Part shown: positions 1 to 6,886 of the stretch, piece after piece
Layout of the letters: each line of letters starts with the position of its first letter
Numbering within the stretch: the stretch's first letter is position 1
Origin: an archaeon
GTDB lineage: Archaea > Methanobacteriota > Methanobacteria > Methanobacteriales > Methanobacteriaceae
NCBI GenBank assembly: GCA_024409185.1
Contig: JAKSUD010000025.1
Location: 1-9,271, forward strand
Direction: 5' to 3'
DNA: 9,271 nt
Position numbers and translations under genes: made by a program
The notes under the pieces: generated by a model
What the model saw: only the letters and a program-made list of their open reading frames with translations
Told to the model about the DNA's origin: nothing
Database searches by the model: none

Positions 1-137
1 TAATGAAGAGAATAGTTTGATGAGGTTGATTTGTTTAAATATGATTGTATTAATATTTTGTTGTGATTATGTGCGAGTAATGTTATATATTTGTTATTGA
101 GGTAGGTACACGAGTGATGGTCAGAGTTATCATGATG
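1..137 (+). pseudogene. Diverged large terminase (terL) fragment, nuclease-domain region
   Basis: This stretch aligns by eye with 8599-8737 inside the terL remnant at the other end of the window. Both begin with TAATGAAGAGAATA, share TTGTGATTATG and GCGAGTAATGTTA, and end with GAGTTATCATGAT. Pieced together across frames it reads NEENS, then CDY, GASN, and GRYTSDGQSYHDV. The right-hand copy reads NEENT, CDYGASN and GTYIVDNTSYHD. This is the start of the RuvC-like nuclease domain of a phage large terminase. The protein differences show a separate, diverged terL lineage rather than a recent duplicate. No single frame stays open, so it is a pseudogene, and its upstream part lies outside the window. 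Confidence 0.6.
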
Positions 138-281
138 TACATTCATGTCCACAGAAACATCTAAAAATATAAAGTATAACTTTACTTTAATTAAATAAAA
201 GATGTGATTAATTAAATGATACTTATACTAAGTAAGTGTTGAAATAAATAACTCTTCTATGAAGAGGTCAAAAGTTAGTAT
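138..281. other. Non-coding AT-rich spacer
   Basis: I see no supported gene here. It contains a short hairpin (CTCTTC-TAT-GAAGAG, 252-266), without a following T-run that would make it a convincing terminator, and a repeated ATTAATTAAAT-like word near 190 and 211. It separates the terL fragment from the repeat pair that begins at 282. Confidence 0.4.
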
Positions 282-375
282 GTTTGTGGGGGTGGTTTTT
301 TATATTGGAAACGACACAACCGATATTGTTGTGATTATGGAGCGAGCGTTTATGGGGTGTTTCTTATATTGGAAA
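282..375. repeat. Two 28-30 bp direct repeats around a 36 bp terL-like segment
   Basis: Repeat 1 (282-311) and repeat 2 (348-375) both start GTTT, carry a GTGGGG-type core, and end TATATTGGAAA. They differ by a 2 bp length change and several substitutions. The 36 bp between them (312-347) matches 8641-8676 in the terL remnant at 30 of 36 positions by eye, and the similarity stops at both repeat edges. The geometry resembles one repeat-spacer-repeat unit of a CRISPR array, and the TTGGAAA end is reminiscent of type I-B repeats. However, there are only two diverged repeats, no cas gene is present, and repeat 2 also resembles the leader of the 2301-2397 element. A promoter-like duplicated leader is an equally valid reading. 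Confidence 0.45.
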
Positions 376-468
376 GGAGCATTTTAAATCCGTTTTCAGC
401 ACCTTGATAAAAAAGACTATAATAACTCCTTTCAGGAAGTATTTTTTAAATACTTTTAACTCTAAAAA
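373..468 (+). repeat. Dispersed ~97 bp repeat, copy 1
   Basis: This segment aligns over its whole length, with one or two indels, to 2301-2397 on the same strand. Shared landmarks are GAGCATTTTA at the start, GTTTCAG/GTTTTCAG, a run of T followed by TTAAA in the middle, and AACTCTAAAAA at the end. Weaker similarity continues about 30 bp upstream of both copies. The copy carries AAAGGAGC, which looks like a Shine-Dalgarno site, and reads into the 404-667 frame. It may therefore be the leader and N-terminus of a small multicopy gene family rather than a mobile element. The AACTCTAAAAA end is the best conserved part. Confidence 0.55.
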
Positions 469-667
469 GAATATAAAAGATGAAGCAATTGGAGAGGAAA
501 AGGTTATTTCTTTCATTGCTAAAATGTTTTTTATTATATTCTACTCCATTAACTTTATGTTACTTGGGTATTGGGAACCAAGAAAACCGTTATTATCTGT
601 TACTTTAGTAATTCAGTACCACTTACGAAAATCACATTACGGTTTAATTCTTATATTTATTATCTAA
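404..667 (+). CDS. Hypothetical small protein with one or two hydrophobic segments, possibly decayed
   Basis: The frame encodes up to 87 residues from a TTG codon. It is open upstream to 335 without an ATG. Residues 1-25 are basic (IKKTIITPFRKYFLNTF). Residues about 37-58 (FIAKMFFIIFYSINFMLLGYW) form a likely membrane segment, and the last residues are hydrophobic again. I do not recognise the family. A GGAG motif lies at 376-379, about 25 nt before the TTG, with no good start codon at normal spacing. The ancestral start was therefore probably near 386-392 and has been lost. The N-terminal part (FNSK region) is recognisable in the second repeat copy near 2380-2397, where the frame is broken. 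It converges on the acyltransferase gene. It could be a degenerate gene or non-coding sequence. Confidence 0.3.
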   Translation: MIKKTIITPFRKYFLNTFNSKKNIKDEAIGEEKVISFIAKMFFIIFYSINFMLLGYWEPRKPLLSVTLVIQYHLRKSHYGLILIFII

Positions 668-671
668 CTCC

Positions 672-693
672 TAAAAAATTATTAAATTTTTTA
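672..693. terminator. Bidirectional hairpin terminator between convergent genes
   Basis: A perfect 9-bp inverted repeat (TAAAAAATT at 672-680, AATTTTTTA at 685-693) has a 4-nt loop. It lies between the end of the plus-strand frame at 667 and the stop codon of the minus-strand acyltransferase at 691-693. The arms are A/T only, so each strand ends in a T-rich run, which suits intrinsic termination in archaea as well as bacteria. Confidence 0.45.
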
Positions 694-1842
694 TTTCATT
701 TTCATCTTAACATATATTTCAGATAGTAAGATAGAGAGAATTGTTAATCCAAATATTATTAAAACACAGAATATACGATTAGGTTTTATTCTGAAAAATT
801 TATTTAAAGGATTGATTAATAATAATAATAGTGCCCATTGTATAATATAAATATTAGTAACATTTCTACTTGTAATTTTAATTAATTCTTCAATTTTTCT
901 CGGAATAAAAGGTAATAAAAAGTAAAATACACTTATTAAAAATAGTATAAATATTAACATGATTAGAACATCCGGTGTTGTAACATGCAAATATTGTAAT
1001 TTTTCATATACTTTACCACCAGTAGTTGAAAACATACCATATCTAGTAATTAACCCAGCAGCCACGAAAACAAGACTTAATAAAGACGTTTTGAGGAATA
1101 TTTTTTTATAAAATAAATTTTTATCAGTACATCTTATTAAACAATTTCCAAAAATCATTCCAAAAACAGGTACAACAAACCAATTTAAAACTGGAAAACA
1201 ACTAACTATTTTATAACCCTCTGTACCAATAAAATGACCTAAAAACTGGGCCAAATACATGTTGAAAAATTCAACATGGTTAATAAAAGTTCCGAATATT
1301 GAAAGGATCATGGATATTAAAAATATCTGTTCAAGATTAAAATTTATTCTTTTGAAAAGACCAATTAGAAGAAAACTTAGTCCTGCAAATTGTAAAATAT
1401 CATTCGCCATTAATGAAAGAGCACAATATTCTAATTTTACTCCTAAAAAACAACCATAACAAAAATAAATCAGATTAATAATAAAACCCATTAAAATTAG
1501 CTTAATACCACGACTTACAAATTCCTTTGAAGAACGATGTCGGGTATAAACCATCCCTACACCCATAGCAAACATGAATAAAGGAGCAGAACATTGAAGA
1601 AAAATCAAAAGATATTGTAAATAAACACTCTCGATTTGACATAAACTACAAAAAGCAAAACAATGAACCATAATCATAAAAACTATTGCAAAAAATTTTG
1701 AAACATCCAATTCAAATTGCCTTTTATTATTTAATTTCTCAGAACCAAAGATACCTTCTTCCAAACAATTAAAAATAATAACCACAACCAATTTTTTCTT
1801 TATAATAATATATTTAAACTCGTTATATATAAAGTTGTACAC
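691..1842 (-). CDS. Multi-pass membrane acyltransferase-like protein (DUF1624/HGSNAT-like)
   Basis: The gene encodes 383 residues from a GTG at 1842. The N-terminal signature R41..ELD46, followed by a hydrophobic stretch and H60 (VFMIMVHC), matches the first helix of acyltransferase-3 and DUF1624/HGSNAT-type enzymes. In these a membrane histidine helps move acyl groups onto sugars or other polar acceptors. The segment LFMFAMGVGMVYTRHRSSKE, followed by a basic RGIKL, and the later LNWFVVPVFGMIFG fit the DUF1624 pattern. About ten membrane helices can be seen. Family knowledge suggests modification of surface glycans, but the substrate cannot be read here. Residues 1-37 are unlike the family, so the true start may be internal, for example the TTG codon of L27; no clear ribosome binding site decides it. 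The frame is clean, unlike its neighbours, and the gene is bracketed by the two copies of the 97-bp repeat. Confidence 0.7.
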   Translation of the reverse strand: MYNFIYNEFKYIIIKKKLVVVIIFNCLEEGIFGSEKLNNKRQFELDVSKFFAIVFMIMVHCFAFCSLCQIESVYLQYLLIFLQCSAPLFMFAMGVGMVYTRHRSSKEFVSRGIKLILMGFIINLIYFCYGCFLGVKLEYCALSLMANDILQFAGLSFLLIGLFKRINFNLEQIFLISMILSIFGTFINHVEFFNMYLAQFLGHFIGTEGYKIVSCFPVLNWFVVPVFGMIFGNCLIRCTDKNLFYKKIFLKTSLLSLVFVAAGLITRYGMFSTTGGKVYEKLQYLHVTTPDVLIMLIFILFLISVFYFLLPFIPRKIEELIKITSRNVTNIYIIQWALLLLLINPLNKFFRIKPNRIFCVLIIFGLTILSILLSEIYVKMKMK

Positions 1843-2300
1843 TCAAAATAAATAAGATAAAAAGATATAAGACGAATCATAATTTTAGAAATTAAATCTT
1901 ATATTTAATTATTCTTATAAAATCTATATTCTCTTGTTTAACTAAAAAATTATATCGAGTTTCTAAAAAATTAATTTAAAGAATGTAAAGCTATTATAGT
2001 GATTGTACTATTATTAAATTATTAAATCCAAGACAAAATAACAAGATTAACAAAATCACTTCTTTTTGGCACTGATTTTGATAAATCAAAGAAATTACAA
2101 GAAATTCATTTTTTAATGTTTTATAATATATAATATTTAATATAAATACTTAATGTTTTGATAAAGAGATTATAATTTATATGTTCTAGATATAATTACT
2201 GTTAACACATATTTAATTATAAAATATAGCTTATTTTTAATAAATTACTTATTTTAATATAAAATTCAATTAGTTGTATAGGATGATTTTTAGATTTAGA
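1843..2300. other. AT-rich intergenic region upstream of the acyltransferase
   Basis: About 460 bp hold no supported gene on either strand, because stops are frequent in all frames. The region must contain the promoter of the minus-strand acyltransferase. A TATA-like AATTAAATATAAG (minus strand, near 1897-1910) is a candidate, but the whole region is so A/T-rich that I would not single out one box. The right edge runs into the leader-like sequence before repeat copy 2. Confidence 0.4.
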
Positions 2301-2397
2301 AAAAGAGCATTTTATGCCTGTTTCAGTGCATAGTTAAAAATGGTTCTAATGGTTTCTTTTTTGAGGTGATTTTTTTAAACAATTTCAACTCTAAAAA
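2301..2397 (+). repeat. Dispersed ~97 bp repeat, copy 2
   Basis: This is the partner of 373-468 in the same orientation and nearly the same length, at roughly two-thirds identity by eye. It begins AAAAGAGCATTTTA and ends AACTCTAAAAA. In one frame it still reads FLNNFNSKN, parallel to FLNTFNSKKN in copy 1, but the start and middle are frameshifted, so it codes for nothing intact. It lies immediately downstream of the DUF1284 gene, which ends at 2404. With copy 1 it brackets the acyltransferase. Confidence 0.55.
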
Positions 2398-2403
2398 TAT
2401 ATA

Positions 2404-2793
2404 TTATTCTAAGTTTTGATAGAATAAGCATTTGCTGTGCCAATTACATTCAAGGCAAATTTTATCAACTACTTTTTTTGTATTAAATAAAAAATCTATC
2501 TCTTCAAATAATTCTTTGGAATTATATATTTTTTTAGGATCTAACTTAGATAATACTTCATTATCCTTCTTAATAATCCTTTTATTTTGACTTTGATTTT
2601 CACAAATATTATTTTTTAAATTAGGACAAAATTTACAAATATCATCTGGCTTATCAACAACGACAATATTAGTATTTTCATTTTTTCTTAAATTATTAAT
2701 AACACTCATATTTTTAACAAAATCTTCATCATAACCATAACCTTGATAACCTTTAAGGCATAATAAATGATGCCCTCGTAAAATTAGTGGCAT
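2404..2793 (-). CDS. DUF1284 family cysteine-rich protein
   Basis: The gene encodes 129 residues from the ATG at 2793-2791. The start is fixed by a strong GGGAGG site 9 nt upstream; a longer frame to 2838 would put that site inside the gene. The N-terminus RGHHLLCLKGYQGYGY is the hallmark of DUF1284, a short family found in methanogens and clostridia with no established function. Cysteines C12, C53-x2-C56, C64, C113-x2-C116 and C122, with H8 and H9, form two CxxC-containing clusters. These suggest binding of zinc or an iron-sulfur cluster (inference). The length is normal for the family and the frame is intact. A decayed gene ends only 31 nt upstream on the same strand, so this was probably the last gene of an operon whose first part has died. 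Confidence 0.85.
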   Translation of the reverse strand: MPLILRGHHLLCLKGYQGYGYDEDFVKNMSVINNLRKNENTNIVVVDKPDDICKFCPNLKNNICENQSQNKRIIKKDNEVLSKLDPKKIYNSKELFEEIDFLFNTKKVVDKICLECNWHSKCLFYQNLE

Positions 2794-2802
2794 ATGTTTT
2801 TT

Positions 2803-2808
2803 CCTCCC
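2803..2808 (-). promoter_or_regulatory. Strong Shine-Dalgarno site of the DUF1284 gene
   Basis: The minus strand reads GGGAGG, then AAAAAACAT, then ATG. This is one of the few strong ribosome binding sites in the window, and it chooses the ATG at 2793-2791 over the upstream ATG at 2838. Confidence 0.75.
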
Positions 2809-2824
2809 TATTATTTCAGTTTTA

Positions 2825-3240
2825 TTAATAATTATCAATTACAAAGTAATAATGCACATTAAAATCTTCCTCTTTGACTAGTGGACATGCTCCTCAATTT
2901 TTATTTTCTTGATTATCATAGAGTATCTGTTGATTTAGAGTCAAATTATTAGGTATGGAATTTAAAACAAAATATGAGTCATAATTTTCAATTTTAAGTT
3001 CTGAAATTGCTTTAACATCTTCTCATTTAAATAATAAATCCCTATTAAATATAATGATTTATCTAACTTGATAAAATCTTTACTAAGACTTTGCTCTGAA
3101 TATAATCCTGAACTTTATCAGACATATCAAAATCAAACTCCTCAAAGAATTTTTCAATTGATCTTTAACATCATTACCATTCTTATTTGTCTTGTCTTCT
3201 TAATTATTATAAAATATTATATCTTAAGTAGTTGATAGTA
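2825..3240 (-). pseudogene. Decayed gene of unknown function, C-terminal part
   Basis: On the minus strand protein-like sequence can be followed by switching frames. From 3019 to the stop at 2825-2827 one frame reads DVKAISELKIENYDSYFVLN, then IPNNLTLNQQILYDNQ. It has a single TGA (a likely decayed Trp codon) before GACPLVKEEDFNVHYYFVID. Upstream, other frames give KFFEEFDFDMSDKVQDYIQS and FIKLDKSLYLIGIYYLNEK. At least three frame changes are needed over about 130 codons. I do not recognise the family. It ends 31 nt before the DUF1284 start and was probably in the same operon. Confidence 0.45.
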
Positions 3241-3850
3241 ATAACTTTAATTAACCAATAATAAATTTTTTCTTGAAATGATAACTTGAACTATGCATAA
3301 CTTTATGTATTTATTGATTTTTTAGAACGGATTAGATATTTTTCATCATGAGCTTTACCATTATCTTTGACAATACAATCATTTATTTTAATGTTAATTG
3401 TCTTTGATATGATTTAGATTATCGTAACTTAATCCAGATTGTTTGCAATAAATTTAATTAATTGTTGCATTGTATAATATTATATATCTCTAAGCAATCT
3501 TTGTAATTGTTACCATTGCATTAGACGATTTTAATGCCTTCATCGTTTGAAATTTTTCAGTTTCTAAATCTATTAGATATTAGCAATTTAGCATTCTTTC
3601 ACTATTTTTCTAACTTTTCTAATTTATTTCCACTAAAAGGTAAATTTTTGCTTATTTTTCAAGAAAACACTTCTAAAACATGGCCATTTTAATTCTAATA
3701 AATCCTATAATGTCTTTATTAATATTTATTGTTGTTCTTATCTTTTCTCCCCGAGTCAAACTCCTTTAAATTTTGAAATTCAACATCAGGATTAAAACAA
3801 AATTAGACTATGCATAATAAATAACTTCTTAAATGTTATGGGCACTGTTT
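3241..3850 (-). pseudogene. Unidentified decayed coding debris
   Basis: No frame on either strand stays open. Minus-strand fragments that look like former protein are DCIVKDNGKAHDEKYLIRSK (about 3309-3385), DLETEKFQTMKALKSSNAMV (about 3520-3570) and FNPDVEFQNLKEFDSG (about 3745-3800). They lie in different frames. I cannot assign them to a family and cannot tell whether they belong to one gene or several. The orientation agrees with the decayed genes on both sides, so this was probably one leftward operon. Confidence 0.3.
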
Positions 3851-4733
3851 TTATATATTTAAACTTACAAAATTAATCTTAAGTATTATGAGAGATGTCA
3901 TTATCTCTTAAACTTTCAATCTGTTTTTTATTGTTTTAATCATTATATTTCTATTCTGTTGATTTTTCTCATTTCTTAATCCATCTTATAAATTTATCAA
4001 TACTGTTGCTGAGATGTTTCGTTGTCATATGCTAATTTTTTTAATTATATCAAATTCATATCAGTTTCATAAAATTATGATTTTGTAACTTCAGTAACTT
4101 CAGACTTTTCAATTTTGAGTAAACTTTTTTTGAAATACTTGCTGACAGCCCTTGAATTATACATTTTAATGGATTTTACTTCAGGTAATAATTGATTAAA
4201 ATTCATCTGAGAATTATGTTGCTATGTCCTGAAATTCATCAGTATATTTTGTGATGTATCGTTGAAGTAGTAAATGAAAAAATTCTTGATATTTCGAAAT
4301 AAATTTATGACTGTAATATACTCTTTATAGTGAAAAAATCATGATTTTATCTTGACATGGTGATATTTAATTATTTTTAATAATTTTTCATGAAATTTAA
4401 AAGATCCTGATTCTTGTAATCTTAATTTTGATAATTTTTAATTAAAGAATCCATGACTAATTACAATAGTCATGTTATGAACTATTATAATCCTAATAGC
4501 TATCCTATTAAATAAATGAAGTATACTAATTGATGTTTATCTATTGGCATATAGAATCTGTAAAATCAATAAAATGTTGAGGTTTAATTAAATGGCTAGT
4601 TAAAGTAGTTGCTTTAATTTAATTAATCATTCTTTCAATTAAACAATATATTGAAAAAAACTAGTTTTAGATATTTTCTAACCCGATTAGCAATTAAACA
4701 ATTTTCAATAAATCGTACAAAATACAATATCAT
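3851..4733 (-). pseudogene. Unidentified decayed gene(s), 5' end of the leftward debris
   Basis: An ATG at 4733-4731 opens a 32-codon frame (MILYFVRFIENCLIANRVRK...) that stops at 4635. Other frames continue with CLIERMIN, then KATTLTSHLIKPQHFIDFTD, then MPIDKHQLVYFIYLIG. Farther left are SHKFISKYQEFFHLLLQRYI and EVKSIKMYNSRAVSKYFKKS, then a tandem 9-bp duplication at 4085-4102 giving SEVTEVTKS. The lysine- and glutamine-rich NNKKQIESLRDNDIS (about 3880-3930) resembles NKQQQIESLEK of the coiled-coil gene at 4886, but the match is short. I recognise no family. It diverges from the intact coiled-coil gene. Confidence 0.35.
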
Positions 4734-4798
4734 GATAATTCTTGAAAAATAATCAATCTAAAAATTTTTCATGAAAGGTTGATTTTTCTTGTCATGAT
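4729..4798. repeat. Imperfect inverted repeat between divergent genes
   Basis: The left arm (about 4729-4758: ATCATGAT, then CTTGAAAAA, then ATCAATC) pairs with the right arm (about 4778-4798: GGTTGATTTTTC, then TTG, then TCATGAT), with small bulges and a loop of about 20 nt. Both outer ends are the palindrome-like TCATGAT. The repeat lies between the start of the leftward debris (4733) and the coiled-coil gene (4886). It could be an operator for divergent transcription, a cruciform, or the relic of an element end. The leftward ATG is inside the left arm. Confidence 0.4.
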
Positions 4799-4885
4799 AC
4801 TTTCAAGATATAACATTCTGAAGGTAAAAATCTCATTGAACTGATAATGTAATTATTAATATTAGTTATGCTATAATTATCATTG

Positions 4886-5722
4886 ATGTTAAAGAAAAAA
4901 GTTAGAATCTCAGAAAAGACAAATAAGAAAGGTAAAAAATACATTGCTGAAAGAATTATATCAATTGGCAAACTTGACAATTGGACTCATGATCAAGCAA
5001 TTGTTTTATCTGTTGATGAATATGAGTCATTAGTAACTGAAGCTTCAACATCAACAGAATCTAAAGAAACTCTTAAATTCAAACTAACAAATAAACAACA
5101 ACAGATTGAAAGCCTAGAAAAAACAATAGACGAATTAAAAGCTAAACTTGATGAAGCAAATGCAAACCATCAGCAAGACTTAGATAATAAGATAGCATCT
5201 ATTGAACACAAGCATGATGAATGCATGATTGAAAAAGATGCTACGATTAAAGAAATTTCTTATAAGAATCATGAACTAGATAAAGAAGTTTCAAACCTTT
5301 CAATAAGACTTTCAGATAAAGAATCTATCATTGAATATCTAAAAAAGACTATTGATGACAAAGATTCCAAATTCGATAAAGTTGAATCAGAATTGTCAGA
5401 TAAGATTTCTGAAGTAATGTCATTAAAAGAATTTCATTCAAAAGAAATTGGAACTTTAACAACAAATCATGAAAAAGATATTGGATCTCTAAACTTGCAA
5501 CATGAAAGAGATAAAGATAAGATAAAAAATGCTTTCTTGAAAGATGCAATTAAAAAGGATACTTCTTATTATAATTTTCTTTATGAGCTTGAATCTATCC
5601 CTAAATATAAAAAACTCTTTTTTAATGAAGATATTAAAGCAATAAAACGGTATAGAACTTCTAAACAATTAATAATAGAAGATAAAACAACAACGATATA
5701 TATATCAAATGATGAAAAATAA
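4886..5722 (+). CDS. Intact coiled-coil protein of unknown function
   Basis: The gene encodes 278 residues from ATG 4886; a TTG directly before it is in frame but a poorer start. Residues 1-52 form a small basic, beta-rich head (KKGKKYIAERIISIGKL...QAIVLSVDEYESLV). Residues about 57-215 are a long coiled coil rich in K, E, D and S with regular hydrophobic spacing (QQQIESLEKTIDELKAKLDE and following). Residues about 215-278 form a C-terminal domain with YYNFLYELESIPKYKKLFF and a basic RYRTSKQ stretch. There is no signal peptide, membrane helix or cysteine cluster. I do not recognise the family; DNA binding through the basic head and dimerisation through the coil are inferences. No ribosome binding site is visible. 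It is the only clean long frame between 2800 and 9271, amid pseudogenes. Confidence 0.75.
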   Translation: MLKKKVRISEKTNKKGKKYIAERIISIGKLDNWTHDQAIVLSVDEYESLVTEASTSTESKETLKFKLTNKQQQIESLEKTIDELKAKLDEANANHQQDLDNKIASIEHKHDECMIEKDATIKEISYKNHELDKEVSNLSIRLSDKESIIEYLKKTIDDKDSKFDKVESELSDKISEVMSLKEFHSKEIGTLTTNHEKDIGSLNLQHERDKDKIKNAFLKDAIKKDTSYYNFLYELESIPKYKKLFFNEDIKAIKRYRTSKQLIIEDKTTTIYISNDEK

Positions 5723-5759
5723 GCATTTTTTCAAGTTTAAATCAATAACTATTGCTTAT
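5719..5759 (+). terminator. Possible terminator after the coiled-coil gene
   Basis: ATAAGCA (5719-5725, overlapping the TAA stop) and TGCTTAT (5753-5759) are inverted repeats with a T-run just after the left arm. The 27-nt loop makes this weak. The T-run alone could serve for archaeal termination. Confidence 0.25.
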
Positions 5760-5789
5760 ATTTGTTCCAATAAGTTTGTAAAGCTCAAT

Positions 5790-6612
5790 ATGGTGAAAAT
5801 TAAGAAAATTAATTTTAAAAAATCAATTAAAGATTTATAACGATTTCACTGGAGAAAAAGTATTTAAAGAAGCTTCTGTTGATACTTGTGTTATTCAAAT
5901 TAAAAAAGATTTTCTTAGAACTAATAAAGTTTTTGTTATTGATATTATTATCTGGAACAAAATAGATTAGATATTAATTCTTTTGCTTTTAATCGTCTGA
6001 AATCTTAGATTTAAGAGATAAAATTCTTAACCAAGGAACTCTAATTAAAGATTTAGATATACAAATTAAATGATATTAAAACTGGTTTTAATGAAGCTTT
6101 TATTATTGATGAAGAAACAAAAAATAGTTGATTTCAGAAGATTTTAATAACAAAAAGATAATTAAACCATTATTAAGAGGTAGAGATATTAATAAATAGA
6201 AAATCATGTATAAAACTTATATTTTATTTATGTCCCTTGGAATTTTAATATTAATAAGTTCCCCTCTATTAAAGAATATTTATTAAATTACAAAAAGATT
6301 CCAATATAAAAAGATATTTGTTGATCAGTTACCTATTATAATAGATAATGAAAAACAAGAAGTTGTCGTTAGTTTAGTTAATGAAATATTATTATATACA
6401 AAAGAACTTAGAGATAATGAATTGCATTTATTGAATTATTTAAATGAACTTAAAATAAGTAAAAAATCTAAAAAATTAGAAGAATTTTTAAAAGAAATTA
6501 AAAAAATACTAAAGAATTTAATGAAACAAGAACATTAAATAATTTTAATTTAATCAAATCTAAAATTAAAGTTTTAATTTCTAATATTAATAATAAAAAT
6601 TTAAATCGTTAA
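5790..6612 (+). pseudogene. Type IIG (Eco57I/TaqI-like) restriction-modification enzyme, C-terminal remnant
   Basis: Protein-like sequence follows through several frames. FTGEKVFKEASVDTCVIQIK (about 5845-5905) is the end of an N6-adenine methylase core. Then come DINSFAFNR, RDKILNQGTLIKDLD, IKTGFNEAFIIDEETK and IIKPLLRGRDINK (about 5970-6200), the typical entry to the TaqI-like specificity domain of Eco57I-type enzymes. Then FVDQLPIIIDNEKQEVVVSL and VNEILLYTKELRDNE, followed by a helical tail that stops at 6536 or, after a shift, at 6610-6612. In-frame stops at 5968, 6196 and elsewhere and several 1-nt shifts kill it. The methyltransferase N-terminus with the NPPY motif is missing and its place is taken by the coiled-coil gene. 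The target-recognition part between about 6260 and 6300 is also shortened. Confidence 0.75.
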
Positions 6613-6886
6613 CTTTTTCTGAACTAAGATTAAATTTGATGACTAAATTTTCTTTAATATCTTCATTATTTATATTACCTTTTGTTTTTTTACATTCTTT
6701 AATAAATTCTTTAGTAGATTAATTATATTTATAATTATTAAGTTTGCTTGAAATTTTTGAAATTTGAACTTATTAATTAATAAATTATTGAAATGAATTT
6801 GTTTCATCAACTAATTCTTTATTTAATTTTAAAATTTCATTTTCATCTTCTATGATTTTATTTTCAATTAAAGAATCTCTGAATTT
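6587..6886 (-). pseudogene. Second type IIG-like enzyme tail, convergent with the first
   Basis: The minus strand reads DSLIENKIIEDENEILKLNK, ELVDETNSFQ, stop, then after frame changes FKFQKFQANLINYKYN, STKEFIKECKKTKGNINNED and LSSEKVNDLNFYY, stop at 6587-6589. The order leucine-rich LNKELVDE, then KEFIKECKK, then a short helical end, is the usual C-terminal tail of Eco57I-like enzymes. It also parallels the plus-strand tail (EILLYTKEL...LEEFLKEIKK). The two stop codons overlap by about 26 nt. Only the tail exists; at 6886/6887 it meets a methyltransferase gene fragment on the opposite strand. This is either the end of a second enzyme or one arm of an old inversion. Confidence 0.55.

Noticed and set aside
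252..266. Hairpin CTCTTC-TAT-GAAGAG as a terminator or riboswitch
   Set aside because: Only six base pairs, no T-run after it and no gene end nearby; no conserved riboswitch core is visible.
1259..1459. 66-codon plus-strand open frame
   Set aside because: It lies antisense inside the clean acyltransferase gene, has no ribosome binding site and no protein-like pattern.
2404..2838. Longer 144-residue start for the DUF1284 protein
   Set aside because: The strong GGGAGG site would fall inside the coding region, and family proteins begin near the RGHHLLCL motif.
4792..4980. 62-codon minus-strand open frame
   Set aside because: It overlaps the start of the intact coiled-coil gene and the inverted repeat; its hydrophobic look is the complement of lysine-rich codons.
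5349..5549. 66-codon minus-strand open frame
   Set aside because: It is an antisense shadow of the coiled-coil region; the leucine, phenylalanine and histidine content is the complement of lysine, glutamate and aspartate codons.
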